Assembly: GCF_042453785.1 (NCBI RefSeq)
Contig: NC_091676.1
Location: 317,501 to 381,500, forward strand
DNA length: 64,000 bases
Reading direction: 5' to 3'
From: Malus domestica
Lineage: Eukaryota > Streptophyta > Magnoliopsida > Rosales > Rosaceae
Under the pieces are notes generated by a model. That model worked only from the letters and a program-made list of their open reading frames with translations. It was not told the origin of the DNA and ran no database searches. Position 1 is the first letter of the stretch; each line of letters starts with the position of its first letter. This document shows, piece after piece, positions 1 to 14,632 of the stretch. The position numbers and the translations under genes are program-made.

Positions 1-3000
1 CAGTTGCTCCCATTTCCAAGGCACCTTCTTCTGATGTTGGAATAATAACCAGGGGTGGAATGAATACCAAATTACGCTCCCTAACACGGCATAAGATTGG
101 CCGACCAAGAAAAGCGGGAATGAGGGGCCAGTCAGAAAAGAGTAAGAGGTCTTCTGAACTGCCACTGAAATTTTTCCAGAAGAGTCTTATCCATTCGGGG
201 GAAGGACCTCCTTCACCACCAAAGCTTGATGTATCATTCTCCCATGAAAACCAAGGAACCATATTTGAGCCCATTACATGATTCACCCAGTTACCATGAA
301 AAACTATCCTCATATGACAGGCCAGTAGCTGAAGAGTGAAATTTTGCAGTTTTAATAATGATAGTAGCACACCATTTGAAAAAATATCAGCCAAGATTGA
401 CCTTTCCAATACCTTAGGGTGGACAAACTTTTCAGCCAAAGAAACCATCAACGCCTGTTGCTCCTTGTTCCCAACCCAAAGTTCAGTAACGCCCAACTTG
501 GTCAAATGGTTTGCTGCAGTTGGGAATGGTAAACCTTTAAGCTCAGCTGCTATTGATAGAAGATTTTGGTCTCCATTTCCATAGATGCTATTACTGCTGC
601 CTGCAACCATGTTCCTCTGAGCTAAGGGCCCTCCAGCCCTACCAATATCCTCAACAACTCCTCGGCCAAAATCAATTAAAGCCTTCCCCAGATTTGCCAC
701 CATTTCAATTGCATCTCCTGAACTGCTAGCATTCTGCATAGATGATGCACGAAAATTATGCACAGGGACTGAAACAGGAGCAGAACTGCTACCGACAACT
801 TGACTTTCCCTATGGATATAGTTAGAGTTACTATGGTCAACTGTCAGAGAATTTCCATTTGAATTAGATGATTCCCGAATCTCAATATCAGACAAGCAGT
901 ACTCAAGAACGTCTATATACATATCGACTGATCGGAGAACAAAAGATGTCGAAGAAACTCTTAAAAGATTCCGAACCATTTTAGGTTTCACTTCCCGAAC
1001 TGTAATCCCCAGGGCTTGAATTTCAGTTACCAACTCCCAAGGTACTGAAAACACAGGGTAGTGCTCCTTTACAAAGCTGCAAACTGTAGCTGGAAGCAGA
1101 TTACCACCCACCCCATTCCCTGGCTGTGAAAGAAACATACCCTCTTCAGCCTTGGCTAGGTTTCCAGAGTAAAGCTGCCACACAGGAAGGTCAACAACAC
1201 GAGCATAGAAAGGCCTTATCACCTGTTCAATTAAGCATTCCCATTCTGGTTTGAGCACTTCCATTGGAACTAAACTACAACCATTTCCTTGTAGTTTGAC
1301 CATATTTTGCACATTAGACCTTGGCCAAAAGGAATAAATTTTGTCTCCATAAGCCTTCAAAGACAGGCTGATTGCACGACTTACACTTGATTCGATTGTA
1401 GAATTAGAAGCATCTTTTCTTAACCTCTGGATTTCCAATATTAATTCAATGTAGGAATCCCGCACACATGACATCAACTCTCTGTTCCAGGCTTCCATCA
1501 AATAATTTCCAGCATCAGCCCGTGTCTCTTCTGAAGCTTGCTTTTCTTGGTAATTAAAAAGGGAGCGACCTCCATTGTGACAAACCAGGAAACATCCAAG
1601 AACAGTAACAGGTACATTTATACCACCAGACAGAGGAAGAGGGGACATGATAGAACTTGCTAGACAAACATCTGCAGGATGGCCATCACGGGATATATGT
1701 GCTGCAACTCCGGCAACAGGTGTCAAGTTGTATGCGAGATATCGCCTGCAAAGAAATAGGTGGATTTCATCAAGCTTGTTATTTTAGAGAACCATTTGTG
1801 GAAACTTATCTGAGAAGTACAATTCCTTAACAGGATATTCTCCATGTCAGCAAGTTTCACAGATCAATGATTCTAGCCATACTTAAAACAAGATAGTTTC
1901 CATTGGTTCAAAGTCATTACCGGAATCATAAGAATTCTTATAGTGTTAAGTCAAACAATTTTACAGTTGACCCATGATACAGGACTAGTCCTTTTGCATG
2001 GAGAAATCCAGTCTGAGTAAAAGTGCGTGAAAATGATAGTTCAGATTATTGTCTATCCTAGATGGTCCAATTGACAAAAAAGAATATGAAGCACCTCTAA
2101 ATCACGGAATGCAACAAATGTTAATGATTTTAGAAATTTATATTTATCACTTAAAAATGTACAGAAAGCAAACGCCATTACAGATCCTGATAGCTTACTT
2201 AATACAACTTTACCCGTCAAGTCGTATAAGTTTGCCATATATATGAAATCACTGATTCCACAATCAATTGTCCTGCCCTCAAAGTATTGACTTCCCAAAT
2301 TAATCAAAGGGGAAGCATCACATGTATATTTTCAACTTTTAACTTCTAAATTGTAGACTCTGCAGCCACAGATCAGGGAATAAAAAAATCTAAAATCCAC
2401 TTTCTTCCATAACATACCTATCTAGAGCCATGTTTCTTGTTTGCCCAGAGCCTAGGCTGAGTGCAACAAGCCATCGGTCAACAACTCTTGCAGCCCCATG
2501 GTTCAAATGTACATCTATTACATGCAATTTTGTTGCAGCATTGGAGCTATTAAACAATCGAGATATTTGAAACTTCCTCCACTTTTTCTCTGAAAAGGGA
2601 TTTCTCATGATAGCAGATGACAAATCAATGCTAACTGAATAGTCCTCACAAGGCTGTGGGTTTCCTTCCTCCCATGTTGAGATTGACACCTGATCATAAA
2701 TAAAAGTATTATGAAGTAAAGTGCTGTGATAAATAGCTACATGCACAGAAAAATTAAACACTAACAATACCTGCATCACCGACTTTAAGAATATAAGTGA
2801 TCTAGAAGAGTGCTCCATAAATCTGTCACTAATCTGCTTTAATCTCCTTGATCCAAGTTCAAGTCCATTATTCAAGCATTCAGAAGACAGAGGCATGCGA
2901 ATAATAGTAGAATCCGATGATGACCATGACATATTGTGACCAATCAGCATGGGATTAAATTGATCACGGAACCGGTCAGTCAAATTAGTACCTGAAGACC

Positions 3001-6000
3001 AAGCATTAGAAAGTTCTTGTCTTCAATTCTACTCAACACGAGATGAAACTGTGGCATGATGTTAAGTTACCACACCACAACCACACAACAAAGTGGTCAA
3101 TAAGAAGATAAAAACTATTACTATTATCATTGAGGCATTTCTGAGTTAGTTAAAAAACTACAAAAAGAAAAGATAAAAGCTAAAAACATTAGGGAAGTCA
3201 TAATGATTATCAGAAAAGTTTAAACATGGGTGCAACATCATCCTTGGGGAGCAGACAATATATTGAATGAATGGCCTATGAACAAATACCTATCAAAGAA
3301 AACATTTTTGCTGCAGGAGCACAGGTTGACGGTGCAGCAAGCACCAAACCACGAGGATCAAACATGTATAAGTAGCCACCAGAAACCACTGAGAGGAGAT
3401 CACAGACAAAATAACAGCTAAGCAAAGCCAAACCATAGTTAAGTGTACTGCCCCTTAGTCTCCATGGAGGTAGAAATTGGAGGCTACTTACTTCCTCTCT
3501 ACTCAAGCTAACCCCTTCTAGAATGGCTAATAGGGCAGGCCCTTGAAATTCACCTGCAGTAATCACATTTTTGTAAACGAAATTAAGCTTAATTCATATG
3601 CTTTGCAACTAGAAGAACATTACACCTAATAAAATGTTAGGAAATAAATTAACTCATTCAACAATAAATTATATAAATATTTCAGTTACCCATATTGTGT
3701 TGCAACAAAGACTGGCGAGGATGTTCCCTCTTGTCAAAGATTAGGTGTAGCTTAGTGGCTTTGCAGCAATCTGCCAACTCAAGTAGGTCGAACAATAAAA
3801 GGTCATTGTCCCCATGTGATGCCAAAAGCTCTTTTATTCTAGCAAAGTCCATGCAAGGAAGATCTTTAGTCATGTCATCATCAACTAAGGAGAGGCAGCG
3901 AAGTGATTGTACCCCCAACCTACACGCCAGATCATTGCTAATACTTGGATGTATAAAATATTTCCCAATGGGAGTACTGCTATCCATCCATGGTGCATCA
4001 TTATACACAAGATTGCAAGCATCCATAAGAACTCCAGAAGAATCTGGAATTAAGATTGGAGTGTTAGATGCTTCAAAAAGTGGCTTCTCTGAGCAACAAT
4101 CTGCTACAGCATCAAGGATACAATGGACAAAATTTAACTGATCTGTTGACAACGGGAATCCTTTCACATCATTTCGCAATCGTTGTAAGACATGCAAATA
4201 GTCCCAAATATCAAAACTAATTCTCACACCTAATTTCATGAGCAGATCTCTGAATTCCGATAATTCAGATGGAACAACATACAAATATGGAGTAAATTTC
4301 ACAGGTGAATCAAATGCAAGAGCATTTGGAACAACAAAGTTATCCCCAATCCAAACCCAGGAAACACCATCTAATGCTGATTTTAGCTCCGCAAATTCAT
4401 CAGTGCCAACATGCTCTTGCATCATTGAATAGAGTGATGGAATTCCATCAGAAAGTGCAGTATCAACAACAGGTAGATCAGATGGATGTAATTTGAGCTG
4501 TCTATATAACTTGGATAGCTCAGTCAACTGTGTGGATAAAATATGTATGTTTGGGCGATCCATCCAACCAAGTCTTTTTTGCAGGTACAACGAGCAGCAT
4601 TCACCCTCTAGTATATGCATTGAGTAGGATACCACAAACATCTGGGATTTAGGTCTCACTTTGCATGGGGGTGATACCTGGTTACTGGACTTCAACCACG
4701 GGATTCCTTTTAGAGGTGGATCAGCACATACAGGACACCAAGCAATAGCCCTCATTTCAGACCAAAAATCCTCTTCTGGCTGATCATCAATGAAATTACT
4801 TATGAAAGAATCTATGTCCAAATCCTCTAAAATTTGGTTCCCATTTCTGTTAAGAGACTCATCATGCATAACATCACCATCCTCAGCTGCATTGTCCTTG
4901 TGGAAAATTGAATTCTTTGACTCATCAAGATTTCCTTCCTCGCCAATCGAGAGCTTAAGTGAAAGAGCATCTAAACAAACAAGCAACCTCCTCGCATAGC
5001 TTAGTGTCTCTGATTTGCCAGAATCATGCAACAAAGAAACTGATCTAGCACAATCGAGCAAACCAGAATAGCCCAAAGTTCTTCTGAGTCCAAGCATAAC
5101 TAAAATATCCAAAGTTTCTGTATCTGAGAATTTGTCAGAAGGGAAAAACACTTCTCTGTGTAGCACCTTCCTTAGTGCAGGCACTCGAGGATCATAGAGC
5201 CTGTGAGACAATAATATATCAAATAGCATTATAACCATAAGCTAATTAAAGGATGTACGGCGCACGTTGGTGAAAATAGTGTGTGGTGTTAACAGATGAC
5301 CTTGGAACTTCAAAACTAATGTAAAAAACATATTTATATACATCATCTTGATACCATTTACATAGATATGGAAGAGCAACATACATGTAAAATTCTAAGC
5401 ATCAATATTAAGAAGGATCTTATAGCTCCAAAGGTGTTGGATAAAATCTTGGTCTTTTTATTTATACCAAACTTTGTTAATAATAATAGTAATCAAAATA
5501 CAAGGTATAAACAGTCAGGGAACAAGATGTCCACCATCCTGTTAATATAAATCTCATAAAAAACAAACTCAAACTACAACTCTGTCACTTTGTTCAAAAA
5601 ATCAAAAACCCCTACCTATATCTACACCACAGCATATGCCTAATCTAATATTAGGACAGCACAAATAAACAGCACTAGAAATGAATAATAACAAGATGGA
5701 TTTCATCTTGGTTCAACACTAACTCATGGAATTTGAGCAAATTGTACTTATTCATTCACCAACTTGAACTTGCTTATATAAAATAAATAAATAAAATAAA
5801 CAACGTTGACAATATAAGAACCCTCTTTTTTTTTTTTTTACTAAGACAGTATTTTATTGCAAAAGACAATCAAACAAGAGGACAAAATACGTGGTCAAGA
5901 AGACCACTAGGATTAAGAACGCTAAATTGCACCAAAGACCAAACCATAAGAATCCACTGTAATTAGTATTTAGTACTAGAAACTGTAACACAAAAAAAAA

Positions 6001-9000
6001 CTAAATTAGAAGTCTCTTGACTCTCTTCTCTGCTATTTGTGTCAGGGTATTGTTTGCTGTTTGAAGTTCAATTGTAAATTTGTAACCTAAAGCTTATAAC
6101 CTATAAATAGGACTCAAGAGGTTTATTTTTATTATAAGAAAGAAACATATATATTCCATAGAAACTTATACCACGTAAGTTATACCTGGAGGGCTGCTGC
6201 CAAGACCCATCGGCTGTCAAGACAAAAGGTATTTCAGAAAGTGAAGATTTCAAAGAATTATCTGCTTCAACTAAAAGCTGTACACCATGCAGAATAGCTG
6301 AAAGAGATCCCTGCTCTGAAAGAAACTCTGGCAGGCGGTTAAGTAGATGATCTTTGTAGAATTCCATCCTGGAGGGTTCTTCGATCTCTAAATATCTTCT
6401 CAGAATACTTTTTTCCTTTTCTGATTCTGCCCGTACAAAGTCATCACTCAAAAAATCCTCCTGAATGTCACCAGGTTTAAGCAATTTGATAGGATTACTC
6501 AAACTTACAAGTTTTCTACTTTTATATGACTCAAACATAGGAAGGTGTTTTATGATGTCTATATGTTTATATTCCATTTTTTCTTCGATAAACCATTTGG
6601 ACTGAAGAATGAAACTCCGAAGTTCATGCATCTCTCCTTCCGATGCATTGTGAAAAAGCCCCTCAATGTTCTCTGACCTACCTGCAACCGCCAGAAGTGC
6701 ATTTAATAAGCCAATTGCTGTTGGCAACTGCACAAAAATTTTCAACTGTGGATGATCTATCGGAAGGTCTTGCCTCAGGAAAACGCATCCTATTTTCAGC
6801 AACAAAGATGACATGTTCTCACTCCACCCATCATCCTTGATTACATTTGAATTTTCAACTAGTTGCTGGAGACAATAATTCCCAACAGGCAATATTGGCC
6901 ACTTAGAAAAAAGCGACAAGTCATCACAAGATGACCTCAAATAGCTCCAGAGAAGTCTTATCCACTCTAAACTTGGTTGACCCTGCTGACCAGGAGCCCA
7001 TGTCACCTGTTTTGCATGATGCCACTCTGCTGGAAGTAATTTCAAAAGGAGTTTCTCCAGTAAAAGGCAAGACAGAAAAGAAACATTTGAGGCCTCGCTT
7101 TGGGCTATGAAGCATAGCTTCTCATAAACTCCTTCTGGGATTCCGCAATCTACAAGTTGATTAGAAACCGAATCCTTGAGAAGATCATACTCATCCCCTC
7201 GTGCAATATATATTCTTTCCCCAACCCCATTCTTGTCAAATGTTGTAAATGAACCATCAGCAAGGGGTAGTAACGGCAAACCATACAAACCAGCAGATTG
7301 GACCGGTATCTTCAAATCAAGTAAGCAATATTCAAGGGTCAATATCACTGTGTTTCTACCCTTGAATTCACGTTTCCTTCGAATTAATAAAGTTTTTAAC
7401 AACTGTGGTGTCAAAAAATGCAATGAGGGGCAAACGTCCATAAATCTCTCTACAATTGGCTTCGAAACAGTGACCAGAGGAAGACCAGCGTCTGATAATG
7501 CTTCAATAAGCTCATCTACCTTGTCAAAAGTAAAATCAGGGAATATGGCTTGTTTTGTTGAGATCCACTGACCACCTCGAGCTTTTGTATATAATACACG
7601 AAGACCACAGTCAGCAATGAAAGTGTAGAGTTCCCGCACCACTAAAGCCCAGGGTTCTAATCCTCTTGTTTCAGGCCAAAGTGAAAAGAACAAATCACAT
7701 GGGCCAATCTCCAGTGCTACCTTCTCTAGCATGCGACAATAAGCAGGGGCAACAACACCCTCAAGAAGATACATATTCCAATCTGAGCGTTTTTTTCCAC
7801 CACCAGCCATGTCGCTACCAAACCAGATGTCTCTCCTATTTGATGATAATTCGAAATATGCATTAACATGTGCTGGGAGACCAGTACTAATTGGAAGTGG
7901 TAGGAAACAGAAGGCACGGCCTTCATAATATTTCCTATCTTGAAAAGAACCTGTGGAGACTTGAAACGCATTTGAAGCACTGGCATCATTCATCTCCAGG
8001 ATACCGCTCATTCCCGAACCAACCTTGACAGATTGTAAATATGCAGCTACGCATGCCCAGGGTATATAACTTTGGGACTTGTCATTCAAAACTGCAGTTT
8101 TGTTCTTAGCTTGTGCACGACCTAGACACTCAGATGTTATCCAGGAGTGTGATAAACTACCAGATGAGTTTTCTTCTGTAATTACAATCTTCTGACATTT
8201 ATATGGCAAATCACTGTCCATTGACTTTCTCAATTTCTTTAGGAATTGATCTTTATCCATTCCGCTATGCCGATTCCCATCAAACAAGCTAAACACATCC
8301 TGCTGTCCATTGGGGCCCATTTCGGGCTCACTATTGCAATGCTTATGGACGCGATGTAAAAGTTTCATTTCATGTCCACTTCCTTCCTTCACAAAAACAG
8401 AGATAACTTTTACATTACGTAGAAAAAGCAAAGTCTCAGAAACAACTTTAGAAAATGAAGCAAACAGGGATATGACATCTTCAGGTGCATATCCTTCCTT
8501 CTTTATTTGGCTTCTGGAAGCAGTACTGGCACTCCTGAGTGGAAACCGGAAAAGGGTTCCAGGAAATGGATGTTGCAAGTCACACCCAAAGTGTAAGAAA
8601 GGAGAAAATTGATCAGGAAATTGTTCCATAATCCTTCTTCCCGCAAATTTAATTCGAAGGCCGGGATGTGATGGAGAGATCCCAGGCAAATTACAGGCAT
8701 GAGGATCAAACATAACAATATTTTCACCAGAAACAAATGTGGGGATGTCTGTGAAATGATAGACACAATTAAAACCCAGCCCAAATCTCCCAATTGCGAA
8801 AGGCTGCTCTAGTTTACTTTCTTGGCCAATGCGTGAGATTGCATAGAGATCTTGGGGACCAAAGACAGAGTCATTAAAACAGTATAAAGCAGGGCCTTGC
8901 CAATCTGCCATTTCCGGTGAAAGAACAGAAGAAGTCCCATACTGAGTTTTGTCCAGGAGAAAGGTTACTTCAGAAGCTCCTGCATCCTCTGCATTTTGAA

Positions 9001-12000
9001 CCAGCTCAAATAGAATTCCAGGTCCATCCGCATACATTTCAAGAATGTGTTTAAGTCTAGTTGTCAAGGCTTCATGCTGTCCAAAAGCTTCAGCAGCTCC
9101 AGATAAACTCAAATTCATAGAATCAGCACTCTGAGCTAGCAAGGTCCTGCGCAGAGAGCAAACACCAAGCTTCTCTGCAACATCAATAGATATGTTCCCG
9201 TGCACAAATTTCTGAACTGTTGTTCTTCCGGTCAGTGCCAAATTAGGTGGACCGCCAAAAAGGCTATCGTGATCCTCTGAGCCAAGCAACCACGGAGCAT
9301 CATTATAAACTAAGTCACTGGCAAGGTATAATCTGCCTGACATGTCTGGTAAATAAATCTTAACTTTCTGGTCTTGTATCTGAACTTCAGCCAGATGCTG
9401 TACAATCAATAAGGCTGCTCTCATTTCCCGTGCATCGAGAGGAGATGATTCTTTCTTCAAAGCCATTCTACATAAAATACTAGCATAATCGGTAAAGTTC
9501 AAGAATTCTCGAATACCAAGCTCTATAAATAATTCCTTGAAAACAGCTAAATCGACTGGTATGACACGTATATAGGGAGCCATATGAACAGGACCATTAA
9601 GAACAACCTCGTCTATTGTTGCAAATCCATCTCCCACCCAAACCCACCGACTACCTTCAAGAACAGCCTTCACAATGTCCATCCCATCTGAACCAATCAA
9701 TCCTGTCAGCATTGAATATATCCTTGGCATTGCCAAGGCTAATTCCTGACGAAGAACCTGATCATTCACAATCTCATTATTTTTTCCAAGCTCAAGTAGT
9801 TGGGCTGCAATGACACTTCCACCAGGTGGAGAAGACCATCCAAGAGCAGATGATAGTGCTGTGGATGAACACTCTCCATCAAGTATTCGCATGCTGGCTG
9901 AAACAAGCCACATATCTGCTTGCAATCTTACAAGCTTCGGTGGAGCAACAACGGATGACACGACAGGCCATGGTAACGTTTGAAATGGAGCAGAAACTAC
10001 CACTGGGCACCAACTGATCAGCCGAAGATCATTCCAGAACTTTTCGAGGTCAGACTTCAAGTTCCGAGGCTTGAATGTGGTTGCAGCTCGTGACAGCATT
10101 CTGTTCACTGTTCCTCGATCATCATTTACAGGATGGGGTATCCATTTCATTGCATTAACTTCTAAGTAGGACAGAAGTATCTTGCCTTTTAAATGGGCCT
10201 TTTTCTGATCCTCATGCATTAGCCGTTCTACCTGTCGTGCACTTTGTATGACCGTCTCAGGGGTCACAGATGTTCTAAGGCCCAAGCCTTGTAGCATGTC
10301 CAAAATACCAGGCTCTTGAAAAGAACCATAGGGAAAACAATCAGAATCCTCTAACAGTGCATATAACTCTTCATTGCGAGGATCATATAATGCAGTAGGA
10401 CACCTAAGAGCACCAACGAGTGTTGGAATAAATTCTAAATTTCTCAAATAATCCCTGAAAGATACATCCTCAACACACAACTGTGGCAGGTTTTGCAGAA
10501 TGGAAAGAACAATGCTGTCACGAACTTCAGGTAGTAGCTCCCCTACTCTGTTTAACACCTGCTGCTTATAGAAGCGTGCCTTCCCCATTCTCTCAATGCC
10601 AAAATATCTTAACAGAATGTCAACCTCAACATCTGAGGAGCTAACAAGGAACTCGGCTCCAAGAAAGAACTCAGGGATGTCTAAGGGTGGTAAGTACTTC
10701 TGCGGATTTTCAAGATCAGAGAATTGGAATCTTTGAGTAGATCCACCACCATAGACTTTATAAATAGGCAGCCTCTTGCAATTTCTTATGTCAGACTCAT
10801 GCAAACAGTCTCCAAAATACCACTTCGGATCAAGAAAAAATGCACGAAGTTCATCCCTCTCTTTGGCTTCCAAATTATCAAAACATGTTACTACGCTGCC
10901 ATAATTTAAAGAGACAGCATCATATATAGACTCGAGAAGCCCTGCAGCATTACCGTCACTTACATAATTAGATAAATCTGAGTGTTCAACTCCATAATTG
11001 GGGTTCAGGATCTTACAACCAATTTTAACAAGTATTTCTTTCATCTTGTCAGAAAGTTTTTCTGCATCGATCAATTTCGACTGTCTAGAGGTTCTGTACA
11101 GATGGCCAGAAGTAGTTGGCAAAATGGGCCAATCGCTAAACAATGATAGCTTCTCGCACTGATTCCGAAGATACTTCCAAAATAGCATAAACCATGTTGA
11201 AGTGGGGTGATTATGACAGCATTCTGGGTCCCATAATACTTTGCTTTTGTATTTCCAATCAGCAGGTACAAATCTTGGATAAAACTGAAGGAAGCACTGA
11301 ATATTGAAAATAACAAGATTCGCCTTTGAGGACTTAGCAATAGCAGAGAGTCTACTTAGTACGTTGTTGGGAATGTTCTTGTCAATTACTCTATCATATA
11401 AATGTTGAAGTAGCATGTATTCTAAGTCATTGCAAACAAAGTAAGAAATTCCTTTGGAGGTATCTGACAATGATCCAAATTCACCATTTGCCAGTGGAAG
11501 CAAGGGCAGGTTATATGCATGCGTTCCAACATCAGCATCAAGCAAATCTTCAAGACAATATTCCAACAGTACAAGCTTGTGATATTTTCCCAGGGTAGAA
11601 ACAGATCTACACTCTCTGGCAAAACAACGTACTGCATCAGGAGTAACCACCTTCTGCTGAAAACTGGAAGCATATTTCAAGAGCGTGTTAAATAGACCAT
11701 TGTGCAAACACACAACAGGCATTCCTAGATCAATCAGGGCCTCGCTAAGTTCCTTAATCTTAGTAACTTCCTCATCATGTAGAAAAGCTTCAATTGGTGA
11801 CACCCATTTTCCACCGTCAAGATCTGAATACAACACAGGAGCACTAGAAATGTTTCTGTATATATGCTCAACAAGAATATTCCACGGCTCTTCAAAAGAA
11901 CCATTAGGCCATAAGGAATAGTACAAGTTCCTGGAATCTAGCAGTCCCCTTACACCAAGAAGAAGTTGCGTAAAAGCAGGTGCCACAACATCTTCTAAAA

Positions 12001-13458
12001 GAAGCCTGTTCCATACAGAACGGATTTTCCCGCTTCTGTCCATGTCAGCCCCATACCAAATGCCACGACGATTTGAAGAGACCTCAAAGTATCCATTAAC
12101 TTGCACATTGAGGCCAGTCCTTACAGGCAGAGGGAGAAAGCAGAATGCACGACCAAGCTTGAGAGTCTGCACAAAATCACATTACACCAATAAAGTTCTA
12201 CTAGATCTTATAAATAGGAAAGTAACTCAAATGCAACTAAATAGAGAAACCATGAAAGTATTAGAAATCACAAATTACATGTGCTGAATTATCGGATATG
12301 CAAGCTGCAACTGATCCCCATGGCAGCAAGTGAATATCATATTCCTTAGAAGCTTTAGCTGCAAAAGAACCAATCCTACTGGATGTGGATGCCAGCGTCT
12401 GCACTAAATAAAAACTATCTGTCTTCTTCTCAGATTGGGTCCCAATTGTTGCCTCACTTAAAAATTCTACTGAATAGCAGTCCACCTGACTCTCTGTAGA
12501 GTTTACCGACTTGGGAAATCTCAACGCTGCTTGCCGGTGCAAAACAATGTCATCACTGGCAGAACTGACCGAGCAGGAGTAAAGCTTCCTGGGCTCATAG
12601 TCCCGGTCTTCCCACACATACATTTCAACACGCATGACATTTTTAAGGAAAAGTAAGGTGAAAACTCCTTCCTCATAAAGCTGAACAAACAAGGAAGAAA
12701 GGTCGTCTTGGGAATACTCTTGCCTAGAAAGCTTACTGGTTGCCGCCTGGTCTGCATTCCTCAGAGGGAAACGGAATAGAGTTCCTGCAAATGGTGTTTT
12801 CATGTCGCAACCGAAAGCACAGTAAGGCAAGAACTGATCTTTGTACACAGAGATAGCTGAAGAAGAAACATAGTCAATCCGCTTTCCGGGATTGGATGCC
12901 GAAACCTTTGGCAGAAACATGCCTTGGGGATCAAACAACACCACATACTTCCCACTCACAAACGACGGCAAATCAGTTAAATGGTACACTGAGTTGAACC
13001 CAACCCTGAAAATTACACAGAAATTAAAGAAAATCAGAACCCTAAGTCTCAATTTCCCGCCAACAGCAAGCATTACACAGAAATTAAAGAAAATGGAAAA
13101 GAAATTACCCGAATCGGCCGGTTTTTGAGGCCTGGCCATGCTTGCTACTCCCGCCGATCCTCGAAATACTTACAAAGTCTTCCTCCGTGAAAACGGCATC
13201 GTTATAGGCCAGAAGCGCGGGGCCTTGCCACGGCGCCAAGGTCGCCGAAAGAAGGGAGTCGGTGCCGTGAAGCCTACGGTCGAGGCAGAGTCGGACGGAG
13301 GTAGCGCCGGCATCGTCGGCGTTCTGGATGAGCTCTTTGAGCACCGTCGTCCCCTCTGGGTAGTTCACTAAAACCTCGCGGATTCGCCGCGTCAGGTCAA
13401 CCTTTTGACCGAAGTCTTCGAGAAAGATCGACTCCGGTGTCGACGCCGGAGACGCCAT
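1..13458 (-). CDS. Sacsin-like giant protein, 5' portion (partial, continues past the window start)
   Basis: Exons, in transcript order: 13458-13109, 13005-12279, 12166-6186, 5200-3690, 3553-3290, 2991-2771, 2689-2418, 1745 to beyond base 1. All junctions are GT-AG and keep phase, giving about 3,690 residues here; plant sacsins are longer, so the C-terminus lies to the left. Sacsin repeats (SRR) start with a GHKL/HSP90-type ATP-binding fold. SRR1 shows ELIQNADDAGA near residue 42 and GRFGVGFNSVYHLTD across the first splice junction. SRR2 shows ELVQNAEDAGA near residue 1413 and GRFGLGFNCVYHFTD. SRR3, near residue 2830, reads LLELADCC where the Asn-bearing box should be, then EFQGPALLAI. The ATG at 13458 is the first in frame and directly precedes the conserved N-terminus. 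The family is linked to chaperone-type protein quality control; animal sacsin also carries DnaJ and HEPN domains, but nothing here shows them. The plant role is inferred. The identity is firm. Confidence 0.93.
5201..6185 (-). other. Sacsin intron 3 (985 bp, no gene seen)
   Basis: This is the longest sacsin intron in the window, between the 6 kb exon and exon 4. It is AT-rich with a poly-T run near 5826-5839. I see no coding stretch, TIRs or RNA gene in it. Confidence 0.7.
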
Positions 13459-13705
13459 TCTGTATCTTGGTCTTCTCCGGCGAGCTTTGATCGTTGCTTA
13501 TTTTTTATTTACTTATAACCACCGCCATGGAATTTGAGGTAATTACACAGGAGGACCGAGAGCAAGGAGGTGAGTGGATTTTCAATTGCGGGAGGGAGAC
13601 TACGAGAAAATGAACGGGGAAATTTGGAGAGGTCGGAACACACCGACGCACACAGTGACGTGAAACGCAATGTAAGAACTCCGATTACTGTTTGTTTTCT
13701 TATTT
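13459..13705. promoter_or_regulatory. Sacsin upstream region
   Basis: This is the region directly upstream of the sacsin start codon (the gene reads leftward). TGGGCC-type site II-like motifs occur near 13705-13710 and 13737. I could not identify a convincing TATA box or leader exon, so the promoter extent is a guess. Confidence 0.35.
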
Positions 13706-14435
13706 GGGCCTTATAACCTTCTTATTGGGCCTCTTTTGCTATCAATTTATATGGAAGCCTGTTTCACGCAATCCGTAAGCCCAACAGCCCAAGGCCACAT
13801 TAGGAAATCTCAGAATCCAAATTAGTTTATGAAACCTGAGGAAGCTCTTTTGTAACAAATTAGTTTTGGAATTGTTGTACACTTTCGTAATACGTGTCAA
13901 CAATTTATTGAACGGGGATGCCATTAGGAGTATGTCTTGGTTGCAAGAAGGGATGCTCTATTATAACCAAACATACCACCATCTTTCAAGCATCTGTTAA
14001 ACGAACGATCTACTTTTTCAAGACATGATAAACATCTATTGAACAAGTGTTTTCACTAAAACTATATCTTCGTTTTAGGCCTTATAACCGTCTTCTTTGG
14101 CCTCTTTTGCTATCAATATATACAGAAGCCCGTTTCATGTAGGCCATATCCCCAAGTCAACATCTAATGAAAATCTCAAAATTCAAATAAGTTAATTAAA
14201 TTCGAGGAAACTCTTTTGTAACCGAAGAAAAATGCAAAACAATCGTTTTGAATATGTGTCAAATATGTATTGAATGGGTTATGTCACCAAGAGTATGTCT
14301 TGGTTGCAAAAGAGATATACTCTCTCGTAATCAAAAGTATCATATTGCTAACATATGTTGAACAAGTGATCCAATTTTTATAAATGACAAACATCTATTA
14401 AATAAGTGCTTTCACTAAAATTGTGTCTTTGTTAC
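13706..14435. repeat. Direct tandem duplication, two diverged ~370 bp copies
   Basis: Copy 1 (about 13706-14075) and copy 2 (about 14076-14435) share landmarks in the same order: GGCCTTATAACC, then CCTCTTTTGCTATCAAT, then AGAAGCC/GAAGCC-GTTTCA, then CTCTTTTGTAAC, then GAGTATGTCTTGGTTGCAA, then GATAAACATCTATT/GACAAACATCTATT, then TTTCACTAAAA. By eye the copies are clearly diverged with small indels, so the duplication is not recent. I see no open frame, terminal inverted repeat or known family signature. Confidence 0.75.
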
Positions 14436-14632
14436 GAAAAATTTTCTCACATTGCTCGGAGAAGTTATCTCCAAATACAAGGATGTCATTCTTTTATGAA
14501 TTTAATTGGTGCCGGCTTCTCTACACAAGAATCTCTCATCTTTTTGTCAACTAAAAAAAACAGAAAAAAGAAAGGGGTGGAGGGAGCTTCTACGTGCGCA
14601 TGTAGTGTTTGGTGCACCAAAACAATGGAAAA

